A stretch of DNA of 31,325 nt from assembly GCA_025782575.1 (NCBI GenBank), contig JALGYY010000021.1, forward strand, positions 1 through 31,325. The letters are read 5' to 3'. This DNA is from a bacterium (GTDB lineage: Bacteria; Orphanbacterota; Orphanbacteria; Orphanbacterales; Orphanbacteraceae). How positions within the stretch are numbered: position 1 is the stretch's first letter; each line of letters starts with the position of its first letter. The notes under the pieces were generated by a model. The model searched no databases. It saw nothing but the letters and a program-made list of their open reading frames with translations, and was not told the DNA's origin. Position numbers and translations under genes: made by a program. Below are positions 1 to 8,189 of the stretch, piece after piece.

Positions 1-1
1 A

Positions 2-793
2 AAGAGATTCGTGGAGATCGAAAAAATCGTCGCCTCGCTGAAGATCGCTCCGAAGACCCGTGAGTCGATCCGGCCGATCGGACTGCAGGAACCGGGGGTC
101 GGGCGGGATCGAAGCGCCGATCACGAGAATCTCTTTCAGCCGAATCGAACCCCTGAGAACTATCAAATTGAGAGCGATTTTACGGATGACTCGGCAGATC
201 AGTCCGGGGGCAACTCTCCAATCGATAGCCCGAAGAAGAAACTCGAACATCGCTACGAAATCCGATTTTCGGCGAGCGAGGAATTCTGCCGGGACCTGGA
301 ACGGGCGAAGAGGGTCTGCTCCCGTAGTTGGAATCTGGAAGCGATCCTCGGACGTGCGATCAAGGACCTGCTGGAGAAGCGGGACCCGGAGCGGAAAGAG
401 GAGCGGCGGGAGAAGAGAAAGGTCAGAAAGCAGAGCAAGTCGGGGGGCCAGGCGCAGAGACTGGCGCAGGGCAATTCCCCAATCAAACCGGCAACCGTGA
501 GCGGCTCAAAAACAGCCGATGAGAAAGAGTCTCCAGTCACTGGAGCAGAGGGGCTGCCCGTTCGTTCCCGACACATCCCGGCCCCCTTGCGGGACGCAGT
601 ATTCAACCGCGACGATGGGCGCTGCACCTACACCAGTTCTCTCGGCATCCGATGCGACTCGACCGCCCATCTGCAGATCGATCACATCACGCCGTATTGC
701 CGGGGAGGGGAGCACTCCCTCGAGAATCTGCGCATCCTCTGCGGTAAGCACAACCGATTGGCGGCGCGGGAGATGTCACTGACGAAACGTTGA
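2..793 (+). CDS. HNH endonuclease, 5'-truncated by window edge
   Basis: Partial gene: the frame is open to the left edge and reads KRFVEIEKIVASL before any stop, so the GTG at 11 is probably internal. From memory of the family, HNH proteins with a similar KREIEE(I/L)VA stretch carry a further N-terminal region, which would lie outside the window. The visible part has a charged, low-complexity middle (Lys/Arg/Glu-rich, about residues 115-165) and a C-terminal HNH nuclease domain: RHIPAPLRDAVFNRDDGRC, then IDHITPYCRGG, then ENLRILCGKHN. Those supply the Cys pair, the DH and the final HN expected of a metal-dependent HNH fold. It is probably a DNA nuclease of unknown target. Genes of this type are often multicopy and may be mobile, but no terminal repeats or partner genes are visible here. 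Confidence is high for the domain, low for the role. Confidence 0.85.
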   Translation, partial: KRFVEIEKIVASLKIAPKTRESIRPIGLQEPGVGRDRSADHENLFQPNRTPENYQIESDFTDDSADQSGGNSPIDSPKKKLEHRYEIRFSASEEFCRDLERAKRVCSRSWNLEAILGRAIKDLLEKRDPERKEERREKRKVRKQSKSGGQAQRLAQGNSPIKPATVSGSKTADEKESPVTGAEGLPVRSRHIPAPLRDAVFNRDDGRCTYTSSLGIRCDSTAHLQIDHITPYCRGGEHSLENLRILCGKHNRLAAREMSLTKR

Positions 794-1054
794 GAGACGG
801 GGGAGTAGGACGGAAAACGAGAAGCGGTTCAAGTGGATCGGGAGAGAAACGCATGCGTCACCGGACAGCCCCCGAAAACTGATCGATTTGCTTCAGGATT
901 GAGCGCGGCGAAACGCAGTCAGGAAGAGGACAGGCTGCCTGACCGGGCACTCCGAGAGTAGCCCCCCGATCGCCTCGCGCCGGGCGGCCCATATGCTGCC
1001 GGCTGTCGCCGCCGGGCCGCCAAATAAATGGGGAAACTACAGCAGTACTTGCAC
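794..1054. other. Intergenic stretch with no recognisable gene
   Basis: No credible reading frame was found between the HNH gene and the tRNA promoter; the only open frame, on the minus strand, is short, Arg/Ser-rich and crosses the tRNA. An 8-bp inverted repeat (GGCGGCCC at 983-990, GGGCCGCC at 1014-1021) could form a hairpin with a 23-nt loop, but it has no T-run and lies about 190 bp after the HNH stop, so I do not call it a terminator. Confidence 0.5.
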
Positions 1055-1083
1055 TTGACCGTTCGGGAAGGCGGCCCTACACT
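1055..1083 (+). promoter_or_regulatory. Sigma-70-type promoter of tRNA-Leu
   Basis: TTGACC (1055-1060) and TACACT (1078-1083) are separated by exactly 17 bp. Transcription would start near 1090, about 12 nt before the mature tRNA 5' end, a normal distance for a single tRNA gene. Confidence 0.75.
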
Positions 1084-1101
1084 CAGGGGTCCAATGTCGG
1101 T

Positions 1102-1188
1102 GCCGAAGTGGCGGAATTGGTAGACGCGCATGATTCAGGGTCATGTGAGCTTACGCTTGTGGGGGTTCGACTCCCCCCTTCGGCACCA
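1102..1188 (+). tRNA. tRNA-Leu (anticodon CAG)
   Basis: An 87-nt class II tRNA. The acceptor stem pairs GCCGAAG (1102-1108) with CTTCGGC (1178-1184), followed by A and an encoded CCA (1186-1188). The anticodon stem CATGA/TCATG encloses loop TTCAGGG, giving anticodon CAG at 1136-1138, which reads CUG leucine codons. A long variable arm with a TGAGC...GCTTG stem and the T-loop GGTTCGACTC support leucine. Only 4 bp separate its 3' end from the stop codon of the convergent DUF1460 gene. No duplicated 3' end that would suggest an integration site was seen nearby. Confidence 0.97.
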
Positions 1189-1192
1189 TTTT

Positions 1193-1984
1193 TCAGCGAA
1201 ACAGATAGAAAATCACCCCATCGAACCGCGGCCCGTCCTTCCCCCCATTCAGATACTCCAGCAGCTTGACGTTCGACACCTCTCCTGAGAGCGAAGAAGC
1301 GTGGTGGAGCAGATCCCCGTCCAGAACGATCCCCTCATGGGAAACGAAATAGCCGCTCTTCACGTTCTTTTCATTTACGAACGCGACGCCGCAGACGGGG
1401 GGGAGATTTGACAGCACCCGGGAGTCAATGTGCTCGGCGGGGAGATAGGCGATTTCACCTGACCACTCCCAGTCGACGGGAAGCAGCCGTTCACCTGACT
1501 CTTTTAGATTGAGCGTCATGGAGATGAAGACGAGATTACTATCGGGTGCGACTTCTCGCGTGATGGGCCGAAAATAGGGGGAGTGCAGAATCCGGTCGGT
1601 AGTGAAATGGTATCGAGTCTCGTAGCTCGGCTTGCCGTCTCGATAGTGGATTTCGATGATCTTTTCGCGGGCACCGGCAATGCTCTCGCTGTGGGCGAGC
1701 GCGGCATCGGTCAGAACGAGAACCGTGCAGTCAGCCTGATCGAGGCGAAAAATAGGATCAGGATCCCGGCCCGATTCTTCGCCGAGACAACCGAGAACGT
1801 ACGGTACGCCGAGCCTCGCCCTGGCCAGTAACTTGAGACGGCCTTCCAGACCGAGTTCCTGCCAGCGGGCCGATCCGAGCAATGAGTCGAGCGGTGCCGG
1901 ATCCACCGAATCCACATGGGCAGGCTCCGCAAGAACCGGCGTGGCCACCATCACCAACCATCCATATAATAGAACAGTTCTCAT
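1193..1984 (-). CDS. DUF1460 (amidase-like, NlpC/P60-type fold) exported protein
   Basis: 263 residues. An N-terminal signal peptide ends near VLA/EP (residues 1-19), so it acts in the periplasm or at the surface. The DUF1460 pattern is visible: ARLGVPYVLGCLGE, then LDQADCT with the presumed nucleophile Cys86, IHYRDG, then VSHEG with the presumed catalytic His216, and LLHHASS. Known members have an N-acetylmuramoyl-L-alanine-amidase/NlpC-P60-like fold; the natural substrate is not settled, peptidoglycan being the usual guess. The start codon overlaps the stop of the upstream glycosyltransferase by 4 bp (ATGA), so they are translationally coupled. It is the last gene of the 1193-8390 operon. 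The family call is firm; the activity is inferred. Confidence 0.85.
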   Translation of the reverse strand: MRTVLLYGWLVMVATPVLAEPAHVDSVDPAPLDSLLGSARWQELGLEGRLKLLARARLGVPYVLGCLGEESGRDPDPIFRLDQADCTVLVLTDAALAHSESIAGAREKIIEIHYRDGKPSYETRYHFTTDRILHSPYFRPITREVAPDSNLVFISMTLNLKESGERLLPVDWEWSGEIAYLPAEHIDSRVLSNLPPVCGVAFVNEKNVKSGYFVSHEGIVLDGDLLHHASSLSGEVSNVKLLEYLNGGKDGPRFDGVIFYLFR

Positions 1985-3759
1985 CGCCCTCTCCTCTCCC
2001 GTGAGTTCTGCAGCTTGTCGGCGATCGCCTCTTCCCTTGCCGCGTCATCGAAACGCTCGAGGTCCCTGTACACTCTCGCAAGATTTCGGCGGGGTCGCTC
2101 GTCATACGGATCGATACGGATCGCCGCGTGCAGATAGCGGAGCGCCGAAGAAAGATCGCCCTGCATGAGATGGAGAAGGGCGAGATCATTTCGCACCTCG
2201 GCGTCATGGGGGGAAAGCTCGACCGCACGCTTCATGTGGGCCTGGGCCTCCTCCACCTCACCCACCTCCCGATAGAGCGTGGCGAGCTGCCGGAGAGCCA
2301 TCCAGTGGTCGGGATCGATTGCGAGGACCTCGCGATACTCCTGGATCGCCTCGGTCCGCGCCCCATCTTCCTGAAAAAAGAGCGCCCGGTTCACATGGAG
2401 GGGGAGCATCCCCTCCGTTCGAGGATCGAAGTCGATCGGATTGAAAGAGGAAGTCGCGGGTATGAGAAACGCCAGAGCCGTGCTATAGCCGGCTACTTTT
2501 CCCCAGCGACGTTCACGCAATTGCAGAACTCCCCACCGGACCGCCTCGGCCGCAAACAGGATCAGGAACGGCGCCGCACCGACGCGATAACGGGAGAAAA
2601 GAAAGAAGACGACCAGCGCGGCGAGATTGGCGAGTACCGCCATATAAACCGGCGCTCGCTTCCTGAATCGCCCCATCGAGATCACGAGCCCGATCAGCGC
2701 GAACGGTGCAATCCATCCGAACGTGACAGGAAAGAGGCGGAGCGCCGGGAAACGGTCTCTCAAGTAGTAGAAATTCTCGTTGTCCGGCATCTCCCTGTCG
2801 TTCCAGAAGAGCAGAAATTTCGAACCCCAGAGCCGGGCGGCATCGGCACGGTTCTCTCCCATCCAGCGAAAGCCCTGGCCGAACCAGAATCGTGACAACG
2901 CTGCCGGCGAGTGTTCGATTCCCGACCGGCGCTTGGCCTCTTTCAGAAAGTCGATCTGTTCGAACTTGGGATCGGGCCGAACAAACGGGAGCTGAGTGTA
3001 GAGTCCGATGGCCGACTCATTATTTCCGATATAAAAGTTCTGCCCCCCCTGGGAAGTGACCAGAATGAGATCGTCAGAAACAATGGCGTTACGAATGGTT
3101 ACCGGCCCGATGGCGAGAATCCCCCCTGCCAGAAGCCACGCCCCCCGTCGAATCGACCCCTCGGTCGGACGGAGACCCGCGATCAGAATCAAAACCCCCG
3201 CTCCGAGTAAGAGCAGCATGTTCTCGCGAACCAGTACGGATAGCCCCAGTATGACCCCGGCGAGGAGCGCGGCCGGTGATGAGCGTGCGCGGGCAAGGGC
3301 ATAGCACCCCGCAACGCCGAGAAAGACCCCGAGCGCCGTCTTCATGATCTGCGCTTCATAGAATGGAAACGGTCCGTAGAGAGCGGCTGCCAGAGCGGCG
3401 ATCAGCCCCGTCGTCCGCCCGAAGAGCAGAAAGCCGAGCGCCGCCGTGAGTCCGATCGTAGCCACCCCCAGAATGATCTGAATGACACGAACCGCATCGA
3501 AATTCTCCCCCGCCACCGAGTAAATTCCGGCGAGAAAGTAAGGGTAGAGGGGAGCCTGGTAAAACGGGCGGCCTGGTGCGGCGCCTTCCCCTTCCAGGAT
3601 CGAGAGGGCCTGCTCATGATAGGAGAGTGGATCCAGATGGAGCCGGTCCAGAAATTCGTAGTCAGACAGATCGGCGAGATAGACGAGCCGAAGCGCGAGG
3701 GCAAGGGCGAGGATTGCGAACAGCGCCCACCGAGGCAGCCTGGTCGACCCGGGGGACGT
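1981..3759 (-). CDS. GT-C membrane glycosyltransferase with C-terminal TPRs (start uncertain)
   Basis: About 592 residues if the frame is taken back to just after the upstream stop. It resembles PMT/ArnT-like glycosyltransferases that use polyprenyl-linked sugars. Conserved N-terminal features (a first membrane segment after LPRW, LHLDPLSYHEQA with the likely acidic catalytic Asp, and RPFYQAPLYPYFLAGIYS) lie upstream of the first GTG at 3514-3516, so that GTG is not the true start. About ten membrane segments follow, with GQNFYIGNNESA in a loop, then TPRs over roughly residues 451-592. Between the stop at 3763-3765 and 3516 the frame has no ATG, GTG or TTG. The sequence GGAGAGG (3766-3772) is 6 nt before an ACG at 3757-3759, and CTG occurs at 3736-3738. 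Either a rare start codon or a base error is likely. The 3' end overlaps the DUF1460 gene by 4 bp. Confidence 0.8.
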   Translation of the reverse strand, partial: TSPGSTRLPRWALFAILALALALRLVYLADLSDYEFLDRLHLDPLSYHEQALSILEGEGAAPGRPFYQAPLYPYFLAGIYSVAGENFDAVRVIQIILGVATIGLTAALGFLLFGRTTGLIAALAAALYGPFPFYEAQIMKTALGVFLGVAGCYALARARSSPAALLAGVILGLSVLVRENMLLLLGAGVLILIAGLRPTEGSIRRGAWLLAGGILAIGPVTIRNAIVSDDLILVTSQGGQNFYIGNNESAIGLYTQLPFVRPDPKFEQIDFLKEAKRRSGIEHSPAALSRFWFGQGFRWMGENRADAARLWGSKFLLFWNDREMPDNENFYYLRDRFPALRLFPVTFGWIAPFALIGLVISMGRFRKRAPVYMAVLANLAALVVFFLFSRYRVGAAPFLILFAAEAVRWGVLQLRERRWGKVAGYSTALAFLIPATSSFNPIDFDPRTEGMLPLHVNRALFFQEDGARTEAIQEYREVLAIDPDHWMALRQLATLYREVGEVEEAQAHMKRAVELSPHDAEVRNDLALLHLMQGDLSSALRYLHAAIRIDPYDERPRRNLARVYRDLERFDDAAREEAIADKLQNSRERRGR

Positions 3760-3762
3760 GGA

Positions 3763-5010
3763 TCACCTCTCCCGCCGGTAGGAGTGAACAGCCTCGTGCA
3801 GATCATGATCGCTTAATGTATGGTCCGATTCCTTCGCTCTCTCAAGAATACTGCGGACAAGCTCCTTCTCCGGCTCGATCCCGTTCTTCTCCAGCCAATA
3901 GGAGACATTCGCCTGACCGCTCATGGGGCCCACTTCGATCCGCTGATTGCGACCGAACATGCCGGCCGGCACACCCGAGTATACCCAGTCGGCAAGTTCG
4001 GTATCCCCTCGGCGGAGTGCTTTCACCACGGCCGAAGCGTGCACGCCTGTCGCCGTCCGAAACGCGTCCGAACCGAATACAGGATAGTTCCTTGGAATGG
4101 GAACGCCGAGAGACGAGGAGACCTTTTTGCAATACTCATGAAGGGCGGTCAGATCATTGTCGATCCAGCCGAGAAGCTTGAGATTCACCAGGAGCAGATC
4201 GATCGGCAGGTTACCGCATCGTTCTCCCACGGCGAGCGCCGTACCATGAACACGTGACACCCCCGCTTCAATCGCTTCGATCGCATTCAGAAGTGCCATC
4301 CCCCGATCGCAGTGACCGTGCCAGTCGATCTTGACCGCTTCACCGGACTTCAAAATAATGCCGCGCACGAACTTGACGATCTCCCGTACTCCACGGGGAA
4401 TGCTGTGCCCCACTGTATCGGCAATGCAGATGCGCCGCGCCCCGCATTCAATAGCAGTCGTATATAGCTTCTCCAGCACGTCAGGATGGGCCCGCGTCGT
4501 GTCTTCGGTGACATACATCACCGGGAGTCCCTCTTTCACGGCGAAGGTCACCGCTTCTTCCGTGTGGGCGAGAAGCCGCTCGACCGACCAGTTTTCCGTG
4601 TAGAGCCGGATCGGGCTCGACCCGATGAAAGTGGAAGCTTCCACTGCGATCCCGCTTTTCTGGGAGATCCGGACGATCGGCTCGATGTCCTTTATCATCG
4701 TGCGGGCGGCACAGTTCGGTGCGATCGGAAGGTCGGCGTGGGCGATTTCACGGGCGAGCCGGAGCGCATCCGCTTCCGACCGCCGACCCGCCCCCGGCAG
4801 CCCGATATTGGCCGCCTGGATCCCGAGCCTCGCCATGAGATGCAGGATTTCCAGTTTCTCCTCGATTGGAGGATTGCTCACTGAGGGAGACTGGAGTCCG
4901 TCCCGGAGTGTTTCATCATCGAACTCGATCTGGCTCAGGAGGGAATGGGAACCGGCCTGCTTGTTCCAGTCGAAGATCAGATCCCTAATGTCACCACGTT
5001 GATTAATCAT
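3763..5010 (-). CDS. 2-isopropylmalate/homocitrate synthase-like enzyme (HMGL-like family)
   Basis: 415 residues from the ATG at 5008-5010, which has GAGGAG 8 nt upstream; the longer open frame would overlap folC and has no homology-like sequence. A TIM-barrel acyl-CoA condensing enzyme: DETLRDG (32-38) supplies the metal-binding Asp and catalytic Arg, HGH (231-233) and GERCGN (262-267) the remaining metal ligands, and SSPIRLYTENWS and MYVTEDTTRA match the isopropylmalate/homocitrate synthase class. It is shorter than typical LeuA (about 500 residues) and lacks the C-terminal leucine-sensing domain; the last 100 residues are helical. Likely reaction: acetyl-CoA condensing with a 2-oxoacid. 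The exact substrate cannot be assigned, and the neighbours (folC, glycosyltransferase) do not form a leucine pathway. Confidence 0.85.
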   Translation of the reverse strand: MINQRGDIRDLIFDWNKQAGSHSLLSQIEFDDETLRDGLQSPSVSNPPIEEKLEILHLMARLGIQAANIGLPGAGRRSEADALRLAREIAHADLPIAPNCAARTMIKDIEPIVRISQKSGIAVEASTFIGSSPIRLYTENWSVERLLAHTEEAVTFAVKEGLPVMYVTEDTTRAHPDVLEKLYTTAIECGARRICIADTVGHSIPRGVREIVKFVRGIILKSGEAVKIDWHGHCDRGMALLNAIEAIEAGVSRVHGTALAVGERCGNLPIDLLLVNLKLLGWIDNDLTALHEYCKKVSSSLGVPIPRNYPVFGSDAFRTATGVHASAVVKALRRGDTELADWVYSGVPAGMFGRNQRIEVGPMSGQANVSYWLEKNGIEPEKELVRSILERAKESDHTLSDHDLHEAVHSYRRER

Positions 5011-5035
5011 GATTCGGACTCCTCGACCGACCCTA

Positions 5036-6385
5036 TCATCCCGCCCTCTCCTTCGCAAGGTGGGCGCGGAATGCAGACCGGATGTCCCCGGCCAGATAGA
5101 GCGAGCCGGTAACGAGCAGAGGACCGTTTCTCTGTCTCGCAAGGGCGACTGTCATGGCTCGTCTCCAGTCCGGAATGATCCGCACCGGAGTAACAGGATC
5201 GACTGTGCGTAGCCGGCGTTGCAGTTCTTCCGGGGGGACTCCCCGGGGGTGGCTTGACCGGGTCAGTATGAATTCGCTCGCCACAGGCGCCAGCCGCCGG
5301 AACATGACCTCATAATCCTTGCCCGTGGAACCGCCGAACAGAATCAGGCACTTTTCATCTGGATAGAGTTGTTTGATCAGGCGGGCGAGAACACCCGCGG
5401 AATCGCCGTTATGAGCCCCGTCCAGAATGACAGGAGGGTCATGAGAGAGGAACTCGGCACGACCCGGCCAGTCGACCCCCCTCATGGCACGACGTACCAT
5501 AGTCTCGCTTCTTTCAGGAAGCAGCTCCCCGAGCGCGGCGATCGCGGCCGCCCCGTTTTGAATCTGATGGGTGCCGAGGAGCGAGAGGTCGACCGAGCGC
5601 CACCGGGTATCTTGCTCGCGATAATGGAACCGGCTTCGCTCCTGGTTGATGGATCCCATCCTCGCATGAAAGTCCTCGCCATAAACGATCGGCCGAGCGC
5701 CGAGACGGAGCGCGTGATTGATCAGATGCTCACGGATCCGCTTTCGTTGTCTCCCGATCACAACAGGCTTTCCGGGACGCATGATGCCCGCCTTTTCCCC
5801 GGCGATCCGTTCGAGTGTCCCGCCCAGAATGTGAGGATGGTCCATGCTGATCGATGTAATGATCGACAGATCGGGGTCTGTGACATTCGTGGCGTCCAGC
5901 CGGCCACCAAGACCGACCTCGAGCACGGCGAAGTCGGCGTCATTCTCGGCGAAGTGCAGGAGCGCCGCAGCTGTGATCGACTCGAAATAGGTTCGTGATC
6001 CGCCCGGTGTATCGAAGTAGGTGAATCGAGCACGAATCGTCTCGATCACTCCTGCGAAATCGCCATGGGAGATGATCCGCCCGTTCATGCGGATCCTTTC
6101 GCGAACGGATTGCAGGTGGGGGGATGTAAAGAGCCCGGTTCGATACCCATGTTCCTGGAGGAGCCGGGCGAGGATCGACGCCGTGGAGCCTTTCCCCTTG
6201 GTGCCGGCAACGATCACGATCCGGTAATCCCTGTCCGGATCACCGATCTCGGAAAGCGCCTCCCGGAGAAGATCGAGCCGCATCATGTCGTCACAGAAAG
6301 TGAGCCCCACCCGCTTTTCCCAGTCCACCAGCCGATCCAGAAACTGGATCGACCGATCGTACCGGGCATCGTCCCTTGCTACCAC
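5036..6385 (-). CDS. folC: Bifunctional dihydrofolate/folylpolyglutamate synthase
   Basis: 449 residues, the usual length. This Mur-ligase-family enzyme adds glutamate to dihydropteroate and to reduced folates in the cytoplasm using ATP. Visible motifs are the P-loop GTKGKGST (61-68), the SPHL loop (88-91), EVGLGGRLDATN (156-167) and DGAHNGDS (322-329) where the C-terminal domain binds. The ATG overlaps the stop of the LolA-like gene by 7 bp, so they are probably coupled, and the next gene follows after 25 bp. No accD or dedD partner, common next to folC elsewhere, is present. Confidence 0.95.
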   Translation of the reverse strand: MVARDDARYDRSIQFLDRLVDWEKRVGLTFCDDMMRLDLLREALSEIGDPDRDYRIVIVAGTKGKGSTASILARLLQEHGYRTGLFTSPHLQSVRERIRMNGRIISHGDFAGVIETIRARFTYFDTPGGSRTYFESITAAALLHFAENDADFAVLEVGLGGRLDATNVTDPDLSIITSISMDHPHILGGTLERIAGEKAGIMRPGKPVVIGRQRKRIREHLINHALRLGARPIVYGEDFHARMGSINQERSRFHYREQDTRWRSVDLSLLGTHQIQNGAAAIAALGELLPERSETMVRRAMRGVDWPGRAEFLSHDPPVILDGAHNGDSAGVLARLIKQLYPDEKCLILFGGSTGKDYEVMFRRLAPVASEFILTRSSHPRGVPPEELQRRLRTVDPVTPVRIIPDWRRAMTVALARQRNGPLLVTGSLYLAGDIRSAFRAHLAKERAG

Positions 6386-7098
6386 GACTCTCCTTCCACC
6401 TCGAATACCTCTGTCCCCTCCGGAGGCACGAAAGTGAACAGGGAGGGCTGCAGACCGGGATTAATGGAAAAGTCGTCAAAAGCAAAAACAGTGTGATCAC
6501 CGGAGACCTCCCAGAACTCGCATCGTACCGGCAGATTCGTTTCCCTCCGAATGAGGAGTTCGATCGACCGTACTTCCGTTTCCAGGTCGGTCCCTTCTTT
6601 CGGTGTCAGCACGATTCGCTCGACGAAGTAGCCGGTGCTCCGCTCCGCCTCTTTCACCTCGACGTCGAATCGATCGGCCAGCCCCTCGGCGCTCCCGCCG
6701 AAGGCGAGAAAAATGCCGGGTACCACCAGCTCCGGATCAACATCGTAGCGGTGAGCTTGCTGTAGTTCCGGATAGTAGAGCCAGATTCGGTGGTCGGCGA
6801 TAAGAACGAGGCTCGAGTCCGGCTCGGTGTACTGCAGAAGAAGCTGGTCCGGCTTTCGATAGGAGAGCACACCCGAAGAGGAAATCGTCTCGTCGAAGAG
6901 GGGCACTTCTTTCGTGTGGACGAAAGAGGCCTGAAGATCAAATAGTGACTCGTGGGCAGTCTGAAGTCGAGCGATGGCCCCGCTCGGGTCGATCGCGCTT
7001 TCTGCCGCAAGTGTGTCGGCCTGCTGCGCGTGAATCGCCCCGGGGGCGACCACGATCACCGCCACCAGGATAGCCGTCTTCAATGCAGGGAGTGTCAA
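6379..7098 (-). CDS. lolA: LolA-like outer-membrane lipoprotein carrier
   Basis: 239 residues if started at the TTG at 7096-7098, just after the HEAT-gene stop; this gives a clean signal peptide ending AIHA/QQ at residue 24. An ATG at 7191 in the same frame would add 31 polar residues and overlap the HEAT gene, so I prefer the TTG, though its ribosome site is weak. The mature part matches LolA: ALARLQ-like start, LQASFVHTKEVPLF, SSSGVLSYRKPDQLLLQYTE, ADHRIWLYYPELQQAHRYD, then beta strands ending FTFVPPEGTEV. LolA shuttles lipoproteins across the periplasm to the outer membrane. That fits an organism with at least three lipoproteins in this window. LolB and LolCDE are not here. Confidence 0.82.
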   Translation of the reverse strand: MTLPALKTAILVAVIVVAPGAIHAQQADTLAAESAIDPSGAIARLQTAHESLFDLQASFVHTKEVPLFDETISSSGVLSYRKPDQLLLQYTEPDSSLVLIADHRIWLYYPELQQAHRYDVDPELVVPGIFLAFGGSAEGLADRFDVEVKEAERSTGYFVERIVLTPKEGTDLETEVRSIELLIRRETNLPVRCEFWEVSGDHTVFAFDDFSINPGLQPSLFTFVPPEGTEVFEVEGESW

Positions 7099-7105
7099 TC
7101 TGGTA

Positions 7106-7693
7106 TCAGGACCGGTTTCGGCGTGCTTCCGCCCGGTCGATCTCCACGAGGGCATCACCGGCGAAGAATCGGACGAGCTCATCTTCGTCACCGGTCTTTG
7201 CCTTTTTCAGAGGCCCTTCCGCGCGACGATCCCCGATCAATCCGAGCGCGTAAGCCGCCGATTGCCGGACACGTGGATCGCTCTCTCCTAGGGCCGTGAC
7301 CAGAAGGTCGACGGCATCGGCGCACTCGAGCCGGCCGAGCGCTTCCGCAGCAGCTGTTCGGACTGTAACCACCTCGTCGCCCTTGAACAGTTCGATCAGC
7401 GGCTGTATCACACCCGGCTCATCAAAAAACCCGAGCGTAAAGGCGAGGTACTCTCTGACCGCCGACTCTTCATGATCGAGGTTTTCGAGCAAAGAGGGAG
7501 TCGACGGCGCTCCGATGTAACGGAGCTTGATGAACATCCGGTTCCGCATCGGATCGTTATCGTCCAGAATGGACTGGACCATCGTGTCCAGATAGCGGGC
7601 CGCCTCCTCCTCTTTCGTTTCCGCCGTAACGGACCCGGCAAAGAACAGAATGGCCAGAAAGCAGGCCCCCAGAAGTACGCCTCGATTGATCAT
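7106..7693 (-). CDS. Exported HEAT-repeat protein
   Basis: 195 residues. The signal peptide runs from MINRG to about VTA/ET (residue 24). The rest is helical with HEAT/PBS-lyase-like repeats: SAVREYLAFTLGFFDEPG (about 77-94), TVRTAAAEALGRLECADA (110-127) and RVRQSAAYALGLIGDRRA (141-158), plus flanking degenerate copies. Such repeats bind other proteins; no catalytic residues are apparent. It lies 15 bp after rpmI and 7 bp before the LolA-like start, so it may act in the same envelope process, but its partner cannot be told from the sequence. Confidence 0.82.
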   Translation of the reverse strand: MINRGVLLGACFLAILFFAGSVTAETKEEEAARYLDTMVQSILDDNDPMRNRMFIKLRYIGAPSTPSLLENLDHEESAVREYLAFTLGFFDEPGVIQPLIELFKGDEVVTVRTAAAEALGRLECADAVDLLVTALGESDPRVRQSAAYALGLIGDRRAEGPLKKAKTGDEDELVRFFAGDALVEIDRAEARRNRS

Positions 7694-7708
7694 CTGATCA
7701 GAGCCCCG

Positions 7709-7903
7709 CTATCCCGGCAGGAGCCGGGCGATCCGCCGGGTGTCCCCCGGACTGCAAACGGTGTATTGGCGAAGCTTCCGCTTCTGCTTCTGAGACTTGT
7801 GAGAAAACATGTGGCTCGTGTAGGCGTGGCCACGGAGGAACTTACCTGTAGCCGTCCGTTTGACACGCTTAGCCATACCCTTGTGAGTCTTCATTTTCGG
7901 CAT
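7709..7903 (-). CDS. rpmI: 50S ribosomal protein L35
   Basis: 64 residues, the standard length. The N terminus [15 protein letters not shown] is diagnostic, followed by [14 protein letters not shown] and the C-terminal core [11 protein letters not shown]. It is a basic component of the large ribosomal subunit. In most bacteria rpmI lies between infC and rplT; here the neighbours are a small Cys/His protein (17 bp upstream) and the HEAT-repeat gene (15 bp downstream), so the usual IF3-L35-L20 arrangement and its L20 feedback control appear broken. Confidence 0.96.
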   Translation of the reverse strand: MPKMKTHKGMAKRVKRTATGKFLRGHAYTSHMFSHKSQKQKRKLRQYTVCSPGDTRRIARLLPG

Positions 7904-7920
7904 CGGTCAGTCGCGCCTTT

Positions 7921-8115
7921 CTATTTCTTTCGCGCTCGAAGCATTTCACAGCACACACGTGCGAGAGGTTCCGAGTGGTGAAGCATTCCACAGACTTCGC
8001 AGCGGTGTTTTCCGCCGACCCGCCCATCTACTTCCGCTTTCTTGAGCAAGATATCGAAGGTGCTGTTCGCGGTCGCTTTGATAAGAATCGATTGTCCCTG
8101 AGTCTTCTGAGTCAC
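7921..8115 (-). CDS. Small Cys/His protein between rpsU and rpmI, unknown function
   Basis: 64 residues from a GTG at 8113-8115 that is preceded by a good ribosome site (AAAGGAG, about 7 nt away); a longer frame to 8169 lacks such support. I do not recognise the family. The N-terminal half (SILIKATANSTFDILLKKAE) could form strands and a helix. The C-terminal half has CEVCG, then HHSEP, then VCCEMLRARKK: a Cys-x2-Cys followed 12 residues later by Cys-Cys and with two His between, which could bind zinc. The basic tail and tight placement between two ribosomal protein genes suggest an RNA- or ribosome-linked role, by inference only. Confidence 0.7.
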   Translation of the reverse strand: MTQKTQGQSILIKATANSTFDILLKKAEVDGRVGGKHRCEVCGMLHHSEPLARVCCEMLRARKK

Positions 8116-8189
8116 AATCTTCTCCTTTCGCGGACCAGTCAGGACTTCGTCCTGCCGGAGGGATCCCACGGCGACAGAGAACCGGTGAT

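Noticed and set aside
1102-1188. tRNA-Leu as an integration site for a mobile element, next to the HNH nuclease gene
   Set aside because: No integrase and no second copy of the tRNA 3' end were seen; the downstream genes are housekeeping.
2128-2895. 255-residue open frame on the plus strand opposite the glycosyltransferase gene
   Set aside because: Highly charged composition without motifs; the opposite strand encodes membrane segments and TPRs.
3402-3806. 134-residue minus-strand frame with an ATG that might have supplied the missing glycosyltransferase start
   Set aside because: It is in a different frame, Pro/Arg/Gly-rich and without membrane segments. Joining it would need a frameshift at a place where the glycosyltransferase frame already continues further upstream.
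5369-5998. 209-residue open frame opposite folC
   Set aside because: No recognisable pattern, and folC with all its motifs covers it.
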